Below, in pieces: positions 40,267-48,476 of a stretch of 63,255 nucleotides of DNA. Position numbers and translations under genes: made by a program. Below the pieces are notes generated by a model. The model was not told the DNA's origin. It ran no database searches and saw only the letters and a list, made by a program, of their open reading frames with translations. Source of the stretch: JBOGXA01 sp050694175 (GTDB lineage Bacteria > Actinomycetota > CADDZG01 > WHSQ01); the NCBI GenBank assembly GCA_050694175.1, contig JBOGXA010000023.1:1-63255 (forward strand), read 5' to 3'. Within the stretch, counting starts at the first letter, position 1. Each line of letters opens with the position of its first letter.

Positions 40267-40755
40267 ATGCGAACTAAAAGGGGTGTAGTCACGCTTGCCG
40301 CCTCCGCTCTCGTCGTCTCCGGCCTCGGTGGGGCCTCTCAGGTTGCCGCCGGGGAGTGCTGGACCTACAAGGCGCCCGAGAAGAGGATGGCGCGGACTAT
40401 CAACCGGGCGCGCACCAGCCGGGGTCACGCCAGGCTGACACTCGACCGCCACCTGTCGCGCGTCGCCCGAGCTCACACAAAAGCCATGATCAACCGGCGG
40501 TCGCTCTTCCATACGGCCGATCTCGGCCGCAAAGTCACCCGGTGGAGCAGCCTCGGCGAGAACGTTGGTTACGGCGCATCGGTGCGGAGCCTCCACCGCG
40601 CATTCATGAGGTCGCCGGGTCACCGGAACAACGTCCTCGGGCGCTTCCGGCACGTGGGGATTGCTACCGGTAAGGCGGGCGGCCGAATGTGGATCACCGT
40701 CATCTTCGAGCACCGGAGAAATCCCGGCACCCGCCTCTCGATGCCCCGCTGCTGA
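40267..40755 (+). CDS. Secreted CAP/SCP-domain protein
   Basis: This 162-residue protein has an N-terminal signal peptide (KRGVVTLAASALVVSGLGGA, cleavage near VAAGE). A CAP domain follows: MARTINRARTSRGHARLTLD, SRVARAHTKAMINRRSLFHT (with the conserved His), SSLGENVGYGASVRSLHRAF (Glu) and RSPGHRNNVLGRFRHVGIAT (His). Bacterial CAP proteins act outside the cell, and some are linked to wall or lipid interactions, but the reaction is usually unknown. A long, structured leader precedes it. Confidence 0.88.
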   Translation: MRTKRGVVTLAASALVVSGLGGASQVAAGECWTYKAPEKRMARTINRARTSRGHARLTLDRHLSRVARAHTKAMINRRSLFHTADLGRKVTRWSSLGENVGYGASVRSLHRAFMRSPGHRNNVLGRFRHVGIATGKAGGRMWITVIFEHRRNPGTRLSMPRC

Positions 40756-40860
40756 CGCCGCGACACTCTCATTGGTGGCCGATGCCACTCCCACAGGAGT
40801 GTTATAAGCAGTAGCTATGTTCGACCCTGACGGCCCGGCTGAATTCGTCACTTTGTCGGG

Positions 40861-41142
40861 GTGGCCTGCGTGAGCAGGCAATCGCCCGAACCAGATGTCA
40901 CGCTGAAGATTCCCCGCCCGCTGTACGAGCGCCTGAAGCGTGTGATTGCCGATTCGGGATTCCACTCGGTGACCGAGTTTGCCGTCTACGTCCTTCGCGA
41001 CCTTGCGTCCCACCACGAGGGCGGCCGCCCGGAGATCACCCCACCGCGACGCGATCTCGAGGCCGGTTCCCAGGTGGACGCGCTGTCACCGGCCGAGATC
41101 GAAGCCATACGCAAGCGGCTCGAATCACTCGGCTACCTCTGA
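40861..41142 (+). CDS. Small ribbon-helix-helix-like protein
   Basis: This 93-residue protein has TLKIPRPLYERLKRVIADSG followed by FHSVTEFAVYVLRDLASHHE, a ribbon-helix-helix-like pattern (strand, then two helices). A helical C-terminal tail follows, SPAEIEAIRKRLESLGYL, seen at the ends of various actinobacterial proteins. It may bind DNA as a dimer or be a small scaffold. The start is GTG 40861 or GTG 40870. No partner gene is obvious: the CAP gene is upstream and the amino-acid transporter downstream. Confidence 0.65.
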   Translation: MACVSRQSPEPDVTLKIPRPLYERLKRVIADSGFHSVTEFAVYVLRDLASHHEGGRPEITPPRRDLEAGSQVDALSPAEIEAIRKRLESLGYL

Positions 41143-41241
41143 TCTGCCGGTGACCAACCCGATCCTTACACTATGCTTCGCTCAGCACTGTGCGGTCCTT
41201 GAAACGGAGCGGACCGATAAGTCCAAAAGGGGGGAGGAAGC

Positions 41242-42381
41242 ATGAGACGCAGCGCCCTGTGGAGGCTGCTCATCCTGCTGGTGGTCGTTGGAATAGTCGG
41301 CCTCGCGTGTGAACGCGACGCCGACGACGGTAATGGGGGGGCCGGCGACGATCAGGCGGTGGCCCAGCCGGAAGACGAGGACGGCACGCTCCTCGACGAG
41401 ATCAACGAGCGCGGCACGCTCAGATGTGGGGTCAACAACACCGTGCCGGGTTTCGGCTTCGACCCGGGTAGTGGTGAGATCGACGGCTTCGACATCGACT
41501 TCTGCCGGGCGTTCGCGGCCGCGATCTTCAACACGGACCAAGTCGACGATCAAGTCGAGCTCGTACCGATCGACGCGGACAACCGATTCATCGCGCTGCA
41601 GGACGGCCAGTACGACGTGCTCGTCCGCAACACGACCTGGACGACGAGCCGCGACGGTGGAGAAGGTGTCGCGTTCATGCACCCCAACTTCTACGACGGC
41701 CAGGCGATGATGGTGCGCGCTGGGGAGTTCGATGCCATCGACGAGATGGACGGCACCAACGTCTGCGTTACCACGGGAACGACGACAGAGCTCAACCTCG
41801 CCGACTACTTCGGAGAACGAAACCTCCAGTACAAGGCGGTTGCATTCGAAGACAACACCCAGCTCCAGAGGGCTTTCCTCGCAGGTCGGTGCGATGCGTG
41901 GACCTCGGATCGCTCGCAGCTCGCGGGGGTCCGCAGCGCATGGCCCAACGACGAGGGCGGTCCCGAGTCGCTCGAGCTCCTCGAAGAGGTCATGTCCAAG
42001 GAACCGCTTGCTCCAGGAACCCTCGACACCGAACTCGAGCTGCACGACTCACTGAACGCGGTCGTGAACGGATTGATCCTCGCCGAGGAGCTCGGAGTGG
42101 ACAGCGGCAACGTCGAACAGCAGGCCGAGAACGCCGACAACGGACAGATTGCGGCCCTGCTGGGGGCCCCCGTCGAAGACCCCGAGACGGGAGAGTCGGC
42201 GCCCATCTCCAGCGGGCTCGGCATTGACGACGACGCGATGATCAACGTCCTCAAGGCCGTGGGCAACTACGGCGAGATCTTTGATCGTCACATTGGGCCC
42301 GACAGCCCCTTGGGGCTCGAGCGCGGGATCAACGCTCTGTGGACCGACGGAGGTATTCAGTACGCGATCCCGTTCCGGTAG
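41242..42381 (+). CDS. aapJ: General amino-acid ABC transporter, substrate-binding lipoprotein
   Basis: This 379-residue family-3 solute-binding protein has a lipobox near VGIVGLACERD (about residue 20) and an acidic linker. The AapJ/BztA-type domain begins LRCGVNNTVPGFGFDPGSGE and contains FDIDFCRAFAAAIF, DVLVRNTTWTTSRDGGEGVA, NVCVTTGTTTELNLADYF and CDAWTSDRSQLAGVRS. This subfamily serves Aap-type general L-amino-acid importers. It is the first of four genes, with ribosome site GGGGGGAGGAAGC 1 nt before the ATG region. A strong palindrome follows it. Confidence 0.92.
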   Translation: MRRSALWRLLILLVVVGIVGLACERDADDGNGGAGDDQAVAQPEDEDGTLLDEINERGTLRCGVNNTVPGFGFDPGSGEIDGFDIDFCRAFAAAIFNTDQVDDQVELVPIDADNRFIALQDGQYDVLVRNTTWTTSRDGGEGVAFMHPNFYDGQAMMVRAGEFDAIDEMDGTNVCVTTGTTTELNLADYFGERNLQYKAVAFEDNTQLQRAFLAGRCDAWTSDRSQLAGVRSAWPNDEGGPESLELLEEVMSKEPLAPGTLDTELELHDSLNAVVNGLILAEELGVDSGNVEQQAENADNGQIAALLGAPVEDPETGESAPISSGLGIDDDAMINVLKAVGNYGEIFDRHIGPDSPLGLERGINALWTDGGIQYAIPFR

Positions 42382-42398
42382 ACCGACTCCATAACTTG

Positions 42399-42428
42399 TG
42401 CGGGGCCCGGCTGCAGCCGGGCCCCGCA
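42399..42428 (+). promoter_or_regulatory. 30-nt perfect palindrome between aapJ and aapQ
   Basis: TGCGGGGCCCGGCTG at 42399-42413 is followed immediately by its exact complement, giving a hairpin of about 13-15 bp with almost no loop, 17 nt after aapJ and 11 nt before aapQ. There is no U-run. Such hairpins after binding-protein genes stabilise the upstream message, so that the binding protein exceeds the membrane parts. Confidence 0.75.
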
Positions 42429-42439
42429 TCCCAACCGGA

Positions 42440-43624
42440 ATGAGCGAAGTCGCGATCCCGGCACCACCCCGGTCCCCCCTGTGGCGGAACGTGCGCTTCC
42501 TGCGCATCGTGGGCCAAGTCGTCTTCGTCGTCCTGATCGTCTTCGTGTTGCGCGAGATGTACCTGAACGCGGCGTTCAACCTCGGCGAGCGGGGCCGGGA
42601 ACTATCGTTGGATTACTTAGACAACCGCGCCGGATTTGGGATCAAAGAAAGCATTCTCAACTACGGCGCCAACCAGCCCTTCTATCGCGCGTTCATGGTT
42701 GCCGCCACCAACGCCATGCTCGTTGCGGCGTTGGGGATCGTCCTCGCGACCATCCTCGGGTTGTTCGTCGGGATCGCGCGGCTGACACCCAACTGGCTGG
42801 TCAGTCGCATCGCTCAGGTCTACGTGGAAGTGCTCCGCAACACCCCGCTTCTAGTCCAGGTTATCTTCTGGTGGGCGGCCGTCATCCTGTCCATCCCGCG
42901 GATCGAGAACAGCATCTCGGTGGGCTCGATCATCTTCATCTCCAACCGTGGCACCGCGATTCCGGCCCTCCGGGGCGGTAACGATTTCGGGCTCTGGTCC
43001 CTCTTCGTGTTGGCCGGACTGGCTGCCGCTGTGGCCGGATGGCGATGGAGGACGCGCATCCACGAACAAACCGGGCGTCCTCACTATCGCGTACTAACCG
43101 CGCTGGGCATTGTGATCCTGCTTGCGGGAACCGGCTATTTCGTCCTGGGCGACGCGTTTCACATCGAGTTCCCCGAGCTAGGACGCTTTAACTATGCCGG
43201 CGGTCTGCAGATGAGCCCCGAGTTCGCCGGCATTCTCATTGCCCTCGTCGTGTACACATCGACGTTTATCGGCGAGATCGTGCGCGGCAGCATTCTTGCG
43301 GTTTCCAAAGGGCAGAAGGAGGCGGCACAAGCGCTCGGGCTGCGCGCCGCTCAACAGACGCGCCTCGTGGTCCTGCCCCAGGCCCTGAGAATTGCCATTC
43401 CGCCGATCACGAACCAATACCTCAATCTCTGGAAGAACACCAGCCTCGCGTTCGCGATCGGCTATCCCGAGATCATCAACATCTCGACCACCATGATCAA
43501 CCAGGCCGGTCACGAGCTCGAGACCTTCTCCCTCGTCGTTCTCACGTACCTGGTGACGAGCTTGCTCATCTCGGCAGTCATGAACTTCTTCAATCGGTTC
43601 GTGGCGCTGAGGGGGAGTGCCTGA
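42440..43624 (+). CDS. aapQ: Amino-acid ABC transporter permease (AapQ-like)
   Basis: This 394-residue permease of the HisMQ family starts at ATG 42440. Helices include VGQVVFVVLIVFVLREMYLN and ATILGLFVGIARLTPNWLVS. A long central insertion of about 100 residues is characteristic of AapQ/BztB. The ABC-interacting EAA loop reads QKEAAQALGLRAAQQTRLVV-LPQALR. YVEVLRNTPLLVQVIFWW is the family signature. It pairs with AapM to form the channel and overlaps aapM by the ATGA arrangement (stop 43622-43624). Confidence 0.9.
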   Translation: MSEVAIPAPPRSPLWRNVRFLRIVGQVVFVVLIVFVLREMYLNAAFNLGERGRELSLDYLDNRAGFGIKESILNYGANQPFYRAFMVAATNAMLVAALGIVLATILGLFVGIARLTPNWLVSRIAQVYVEVLRNTPLLVQVIFWWAAVILSIPRIENSISVGSIIFISNRGTAIPALRGGNDFGLWSLFVLAGLAAAVAGWRWRTRIHEQTGRPHYRVLTALGIVILLAGTGYFVLGDAFHIEFPELGRFNYAGGLQMSPEFAGILIALVVYTSTFIGEIVRGSILAVSKGQKEAAQALGLRAAQQTRLVVLPQALRIAIPPITNQYLNLWKNTSLAFAIGYPEIINISTTMINQAGHELETFSLVVLTYLVTSLLISAVMNFFNRFVALRGSA

Positions 43625-44874
43625 TGGCCGGGCGAATGGGCGGCCTCGGCGAGGACGTCGATCTGCTCCGTTTCCAGGAGGAAGCCCAGGTTATCGAGGG
43701 CGCACCCGTGGCCCCGCCCCAGTCCCCGGGAGAGTGGGCAAAGGCAAACCTCTTTTCTTCGCCCCTCAACTCAGCCGTCACCGTAGTCGTCGGTGCATTC
43801 GTTCTGTTCGTCGTCTTCCAACTTCTGAACTTCGTGTTTGTCGACGCCCAGTGGAGGGTCGTGCAAGTCAGCATGAAGGGCTACATGTTGGGCGGTTTCC
43901 CGATCGAGGAGGCGTGGCGTGTGTGGCTGTGTGCCTATCTCGTCGCCGCTCTGGCCGGCCTATCGGCGGGCACGACGGGAGTCAGGTTCCGGTGGACGCC
44001 GACCCGGCTCATCGCGGCCGTCATCGCCGCCGCGGTCGCGCTGGTTGTGATCGGCTACACGACCCAGACATGGCTTCCCCGTCTGCTCACGGCGGGCGCG
44101 CTCGCGACCGTGGTCGTCGGAGTGCTCTTAGGCCGTCTGTTCGAAACGAGGTTGCGAAGGCCGCTGATCGTCGCCTGGATCCTGGTGTTCCCGGCGATCA
44201 TCGTCATCGTCCGAGCCTTCGACGGTGTGCCGCCGTCACAGTGGGAAGGGTTCTTCTTCAACATCATCGCCGCAACCGTCGGCATTGCGGCATCGTTTCC
44301 CATCGGGATCCTGCTCGCCCTCGGACGCCGCGGCAACCTTCCCGCCGTTCGCGCCGTTTGTGTGATCTTCATTGAGATCTTCAGGGGTGTCCCCCTGGTG
44401 GCCTGGCTCATTTTCGCCAAGTTCGTCGTCGACCTGCTGCTGCCACCTCAGTTTGAGGTGCCGGACATCATCAAAGCCTTCATCGCGATGACCATGTTCA
44501 GCGCCGCGTACGTCGGAGAGATCGTTCGGGGAGGACTTCAGGGTGTCCAGGACGGGCAATACGAAGCCGCGCGTGCGTTGGGCCTCTCGCCCACGAAGAT
44601 GATAGCGCTGGTGATCTTGCCACAGGCTCTCCGATCGACGATCCCGGCGATGATCAGTCACTTCATCAGCCTCTTCAAGGACACATCGCTGTTCATAGCG
44701 ATCGAGGTCACCGACCTGCTGGCCGCGACCCGGAGGTCGGCGAACGCTCTCGAGTTCCTGGGGCAGGACACCGAGACCCTGCTGTTCGCCGCGCTCTTGT
44801 TCTGGGCGGTCGCATTCTCGATGTCGCGCTGGAGCCAGCGACTTGAACTTCGACTAGGAGTGGGGGAACGTTAG
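43624..44874 (+). CDS. aapM: Amino-acid ABC transporter permease (AapM-like)
   Basis: This 416-residue inner-membrane permease has an N-terminal soluble extension, helices around residues 50-70, 95-115 and 125-170, and the conserved HisMQ domain in the C-terminal half: FIEIFRGVPLVAWLIFAKFV, AYVGEIVRGGLQGVQDGQYE and the EAA loop AARALGLSPTKMIALVILPQ-ALR. It partners AapQ. The ATP-binding gene follows 4 nt later. Confidence 0.9.
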   Translation: MAGRMGGLGEDVDLLRFQEEAQVIEGAPVAPPQSPGEWAKANLFSSPLNSAVTVVVGAFVLFVVFQLLNFVFVDAQWRVVQVSMKGYMLGGFPIEEAWRVWLCAYLVAALAGLSAGTTGVRFRWTPTRLIAAVIAAAVALVVIGYTTQTWLPRLLTAGALATVVVGVLLGRLFETRLRRPLIVAWILVFPAIIVIVRAFDGVPPSQWEGFFFNIIAATVGIAASFPIGILLALGRRGNLPAVRAVCVIFIEIFRGVPLVAWLIFAKFVVDLLLPPQFEVPDIIKAFIAMTMFSAAYVGEIVRGGLQGVQDGQYEAARALGLSPTKMIALVILPQALRSTIPAMISHFISLFKDTSLFIAIEVTDLLAATRRSANALEFLGQDTETLLFAALLFWAVAFSMSRWSQRLELRLGVGER

Positions 44875-44878
44875 GAAA

Positions 44879-45637
44879 ATGGCCGAACAGCAGCAGCAAC
44901 CAAGCGACGGAGCGATGATCCTGGCCGAGGACGTCAAGAAGTGGTTCGGCCGTTTCCAGGCCCTCAAGGGCATCTCGATGAAACTCAAAAAGGCGGAGAC
45001 CGTCGTCATCGTCGGCCCGTCGGGGTCGGGCAAGTCGACCTTCATTCGCACCATCAACCGGCTCGAGCGCCACGATGCCGGGCGCATCATCGTCGACGGC
45101 ACGGAGCTCACCGACGACATCCGGAACATCGCCCAGGTCCGAAGTGAGATCGGGATGGTGTTCCAATCGTTCAATCTCTTCCCCCATCTCACGATCATGC
45201 AGAACATCACCCTTGCGCCTCGAAACGTTCACCGGTGGCCCAAGAAGAAGGCAGAGCAAAAGGCGATGCAGCTCCTGGAGCGAGTGGGGATTCCGGAGCA
45301 GGCGCACAAGTACCCGGCCCAGCTCTCTGGGGGACAGCAGCAGCGCGTTGCGATAGCGCGTGCGCTCGCAATGGAGCCGAAGATCATGCTCTTCGACGAA
45401 CCCACATCGGCGCTGGATCCTGAGATGATCAAGGAGGTCCTCGACGTGATGGAGGAGCTCGCGGGATCGGGCATGACGATGATCGTGGTCACCCACGAGA
45501 TCGGGTTCGCCCGTCACGCCGCCGACCGCGTCGTTCTCTTCGACGACGGCCTCCTGGTGGAGGAGGGCCCTCCCGACACGTTCTTCGATCAGCCCGAGCA
45601 CGAGCGCACCAAGCGCTTCCTGGCGCAGATCCTGTAG
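44879..45637 (+). CDS. aapP: Amino-acid ABC transporter ATP-binding protein
   Basis: This 252-residue ABC ATPase energises AapJQM. It has Walker A VGPSGSGKSTF, Q-loop MVFQSFNLFPHLTI, signature LSGGQQQRVAIARAL, Walker B IMLFDEPTSALDP and H-loop VTHEIGFARHAADRV. The spacing and the phrase FARHAADRVVLFDDG are typical of polar amino-acid importers. It closes the four-gene operon. Confidence 0.95.
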   Translation: MAEQQQQPSDGAMILAEDVKKWFGRFQALKGISMKLKKAETVVIVGPSGSGKSTFIRTINRLERHDAGRIIVDGTELTDDIRNIAQVRSEIGMVFQSFNLFPHLTIMQNITLAPRNVHRWPKKKAEQKAMQLLERVGIPEQAHKYPAQLSGGQQQRVAIARALAMEPKIMLFDEPTSALDPEMIKEVLDVMEELAGSGMTMIVVTHEIGFARHAADRVVLFDDGLLVEEGPPDTFFDQPEHERTKRFLAQIL

Positions 45638-45696
45638 CGGGGGTCTCGGTCCCCGAGAGCCTCGGTCGCGAAAACGATGGGCGTCCGGGGTCGGCC

Positions 45697-45801
45697 GGGC
45701 CCCCTCGTCCAAGGGCCCTACCTGAAAACCAAGAGGCCCCTCGTCCAAGGCCCTACCTGAAACCAAAAGGGCCTCGTCTAAGGCCCCACCGAAACCAAAA
45801 G
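45697..45801. repeat. Three tandem degenerate ~32-36-bp repeats after aapP
   Basis: Units of the form GGCCCCTCGTCCAAGGCC followed by a CTACCTGAAACCAAAAG-like tail repeat at about 45698-45733, 45734-45769 and 45770-45801, with small changes. Each unit begins with a short hairpin (GGCC...GGCC). There are no unique spacers between units, so it is not a CRISPR array. It may act as a transcription end or mRNA-stabilising region. Confidence 0.7.
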
Positions 45802-45861
45802 ATGGAAGGGCAGCAGCAATAGGCCTAGACAAACCGCACCACTTCCGACACCCTGTCAGTC

Positions 45862-46236
45862 GTGAGCGAAGACAATCTGGGGGGCGAGGACATCTCATCG
45901 AAGACGGTCCTGATCGTCGACGACGACGAAGAGGTTCGCCATGTATTGCGCATCCTGTGTGAAACGGAGGGCCTGAAGGTTATCGGGGAGGCCTCCAACG
46001 GCGTCGAGGCCGTGCCGCTCGCCCTCAACCACCAGCCCGATTTCGTGATCCTCGACTACATGCTGCCCCGGCTCGACGGCGAGGGGGCCGCCGAGATCCT
46101 CCGCACGATCACCCCCACGAGCAAGATCGTCGCCTTCTCCGCCATCCTCGACCGTCAGCCACCCTGGGCCGACGCGTATCTGAACAAGGACCGCATCACC
46201 GAGTTGATGCCGCTGCTTCGCACCTTCATCCGCTGA
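45862..46236 (+). CDS. Single-domain response regulator
   Basis: This is a 124-residue stand-alone receiver domain. Strand 1 is KTVLIVDDDEEVRHVLRIL, the phosphoacceptor Asp is in PDFVILDYMLPRLDGEGAAE, the Thr/Ser switch in KIVAFSAILD and the Lys in YLNKDRITEL. No DNA-binding output domain follows, so it probably acts through protein contact or in a phosphorelay. The GTG at 45862 is the start. No kinase gene is adjacent. Confidence 0.88.
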   Translation: MSEDNLGGEDISSKTVLIVDDDEEVRHVLRILCETEGLKVIGEASNGVEAVPLALNHQPDFVILDYMLPRLDGEGAAEILRTITPTSKIVAFSAILDRQPPWADAYLNKDRITELMPLLRTFIR

Positions 46237-46289
46237 GCGCCCGCTCCCCGAAACCGGCCGATGTTTGGGTCTAAGACTTCGATTTTCCC

Positions 46290-47255
46290 CTACTTTTCCC
46301 CCAAACCTCGATTGCCCGGTGACCCGGGAGAGCGACCGACGCACGCCAAGAACGAGCTCTTGTCACGTTTCAGTTTCTCGTCGGTGGCGTGAAGGACCAG
46401 GCAACCTCTGCTGGTCAACTCGTTGCGGCGGGCGAGATCCTTCTCCCACTCCCTCCTTCTCAGATGATGCGCACGGGAGTCGACTTCAATGATCAGATTG
46501 GCATGGGCATAGGCGAGATCGACTCGCGCCACGAATCCGTTGGCGTCGCGGACGACCTTTTGCCGCTCCGGAGGTGGAAATCCATGTGCCCTTAGTAGCT
46601 GAATGGTCTTCGTCTCGAGTGCGCTCTCGGTCGGAGCCGTTCGGGCGGGACGTAACTCGAGCAGCTCACGCAGGACCGCAGCGCCTTTTCGGCCCTGCGT
46701 TCCAACCCCCAAAAGGATGCGGCTCAGGCGCGCCTCGCTCGTAAGGCGCCGTCGCAACGCACACTCCAGAGCCTGCTCGACAAGATCAGTTGAAGCGACA
46801 TTTCCAACGTCTACAAGCGTTCGATGGACCGTTGTCACAACCAGACCTTGGAGGCGGACCAGGGACGAATTCGGCAATTTAGCGGCCCGGTGGACGACGA
46901 CGCCAGACCTGCTCCGGAGATCGCGGCATGTGGTGATTTCCACTTGCCCGGGCTCGAAGCCATCCAGCTCCCACAAGGCAGCCGCAGCTCGATGCGAAAT
47001 CGCGGACCCGGCTCCGCCCCAAGCATTAGCGGCCGGCAGCCGTGCTCGCCACGTGTCCGGGGCGCTCGCGATCATGAAAACCCCGGGCAGGCGCGCGTTC
47101 CATACTCCCGAGGTAATCCGACGCTGAATCGCAGACCGAGACAGCCCAAGCTCTTGCGCTTGGGTTCGCGTTATCACACCCAGCTGGCGAGCAATGAGAC
47201 GGCTGACGCGATCTTCACGCCGACGTTTGGTGCTTGAGCTCCGCATAGCGAGCAT
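46290..47255 (-). CDS. AbiEi-like / DUF559 domain protein
   Basis: This 321-residue protein has an N-terminal winged-helix resembling AbiEi-type antitoxins (RLIARQLGVITRTQAQELGL, SAIQRRITSGVWNARLPGVF). A middle domain follows (VVVHRAAKLPNSSLVRLQGL, VTTVHRTLVDVGN). The C-terminal DUF559 Vsr-like endonuclease fold carries RVDLAYAHANLIIEVDSRAH and ARRNELTSRGCLVLHATDEK. Such fusions are frequent and multicopy in actinobacteria. Their role is unclear; phage defence or DNA repair have been suggested. A broken relative lies at 56851-57374. Confidence 0.82.
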   Translation of the reverse strand: MLAMRSSSTKRRREDRVSRLIARQLGVITRTQAQELGLSRSAIQRRITSGVWNARLPGVFMIASAPDTWRARLPAANAWGGAGSAISHRAAAALWELDGFEPGQVEITTCRDLRSRSGVVVHRAAKLPNSSLVRLQGLVVTTVHRTLVDVGNVASTDLVEQALECALRRRLTSEARLSRILLGVGTQGRKGAAVLRELLELRPARTAPTESALETKTIQLLRAHGFPPPERQKVVRDANGFVARVDLAYAHANLIIEVDSRAHHLRRREWEKDLARRNELTSRGCLVLHATDEKLKRDKSSFLACVGRSPGSPGNRGLGEK

Positions 47256-47306
47256 TCAGCCCCACACATCGGATGATTGGCAGTGGCGGACGCCACAGCG
47301 GGCCGG

Positions 47307-47810
47307 CTATCGGTAGTTCGTGAACTGCAGCGGGATTCCGAAGTCCCGCTCTTTGAGCTCGGCGATTACGTCCTGCAGCGTGTCCTTGGACTTGGCCGAT
47401 ACCCGGACCTGATCGCCCTGCACTGAGGCCTGGGCCTTGACCTTCAGGTCCTTGACGGTTTTTACGATCTCCTTCGCTTTGTCCGTCGAGATGCCCTGGT
47501 TGAGCCCGATCTCCTGGCGGGAGGTACCCCCCGCTGCATCCTGGATGGGACCCTTGTTCAGAGCCTTTAGCGCCACCTTGCGCCGCACCAGCTTCTCTTC
47601 GAGGACCTTCACGCAGTCCTTCACCTTCTGTTCGGTGTTTGATCGCACGGTCATACTGGCCGCCGCGCCCTCGGCGTTGAGGTCGATGCCCGATCCGGTG
47701 TTCTTGAAGTCGTACCGCTGGGCTATCTCACGCTTCGCTTGATCCACGGCGTTGCGCACTTCTTGCATATCGACTTCGGAGACGACGTCGAAAGAGCTTT
47801 CCTTTGCCAT
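47307..47810 (-). CDS. yajQ: YajQ family nucleotide-binding protein
   Basis: This 167-residue protein matches YajQ throughout: SSFDVVSEVDMQEVRNAVDQ, QRYDFKNTGSGIDLN, GGTSRQEIGLNQGISTDKAK and the end DVIAELKERDFGIPLQFTNY. YajQ proteins bind RNA/nucleotides, and some bind cyclic di-GMP. It is monocistronic, with a GGGCGAGAGGG stretch upstream. Confidence 0.94.
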   Translation of the reverse strand: MAKESSFDVVSEVDMQEVRNAVDQAKREIAQRYDFKNTGSGIDLNAEGAAASMTVRSNTEQKVKDCVKVLEEKLVRRKVALKALNKGPIQDAAGGTSRQEIGLNQGISTDKAKEIVKTVKDLKVKAQASVQGDQVRVSAKSKDTLQDVIAELKERDFGIPLQFTNYR

Positions 47811-47834
47811 GGGCGAGAGGGTAACTGATGCCGA

Positions 47835-48476
47835 TCAGGAGAGAGCGATGCCCAGCAAGTCTTCGAGCTCGGCAATCGTCGCTGCAGGAGTGCGATGCAG
47901 CACGGTCGTCATTCCCAACTCACCGGCCGCGGCGAGATGGCCGGGGTGATCGTCCACGAAGACGGACCGGGGGCCGGGCACTCCGACACGTTCCAAAGCA
48001 AGCTCGAAGATCGCCGGATCGGGCTTGCGGAGACCCACCTCTCCCGAGATGAGAACGGTGTCGAACAGCGCGTCGATGCGGGGGCGCGGGTAAAGCCGCG
48101 TTCCCCACGAGTTGGAGAGCAGGGCCGTCTTGAGGCCGGCGGTCCGCGCGGCCCCCACCACGGTCAGCATCTCCTCTTCGAGCTCGAGGCCGGAGAAGAT
48201 CCGGTCGACCAACCCCTCCGGATCGACGTCTCGACCGGTTTGCTCTTTGATCCGTGCCGCGAACGCCCGGGCGAAATCATCCTCGGGAATCCTCCCGGTC
48301 TCGAAACCGACGACGAGGTCGTCGTCTCCTCCCGAGTAGACGCCGAGCGCGACGCGGACAAAGTCCTGCAGCTCTATCCCGGCGTCGGACGCGAACCTCA
48401 CCATCGCGTCCTGCAGCGGTGTTGTAAGCACCCCTCCGAAGTCGACGATGAGGGCGTCGAAAGGGCGGGGGGTCAT
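47835..48476 (-). CDS. HAD-family hydrolase
   Basis: This 213-residue haloacid-dehalogenase-like phosphatase has motif I DALIVDFGGVLTTPL, motif II LKTALLSNSWG, motif III around EVGLRKPDPAIFELAL and motif IV SVFVDDHPGHLAAAGELGM. A cap domain lies between I and II. It overlaps the phosphotransferase gene by 4 nt. Together with the acyl-CoA dehydrogenase it forms a three-gene minus-strand operon often seen in fatty-acid or hydroxy-acid catabolism. Confidence 0.87.
   Translation of the reverse strand: MTPRPFDALIVDFGGVLTTPLQDAMVRFASDAGIELQDFVRVALGVYSGGDDDLVVGFETGRIPEDDFARAFAARIKEQTGRDVDPEGLVDRIFSGLELEEEMLTVVGAARTAGLKTALLSNSWGTRLYPRPRIDALFDTVLISGEVGLRKPDPAIFELALERVGVPGPRSVFVDDHPGHLAAAGELGMTTVLHRTPAATIAELEDLLGIALS

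Noticed and set aside
41182..42045. 287-aa ORF antisense to aapJ
   Set aside because: Shadow of a clear substrate-binding protein gene.
45697..45801. CRISPR array
   Set aside because: The repeats are directly adjacent, degenerate, have no spacers, and no cas gene is present.
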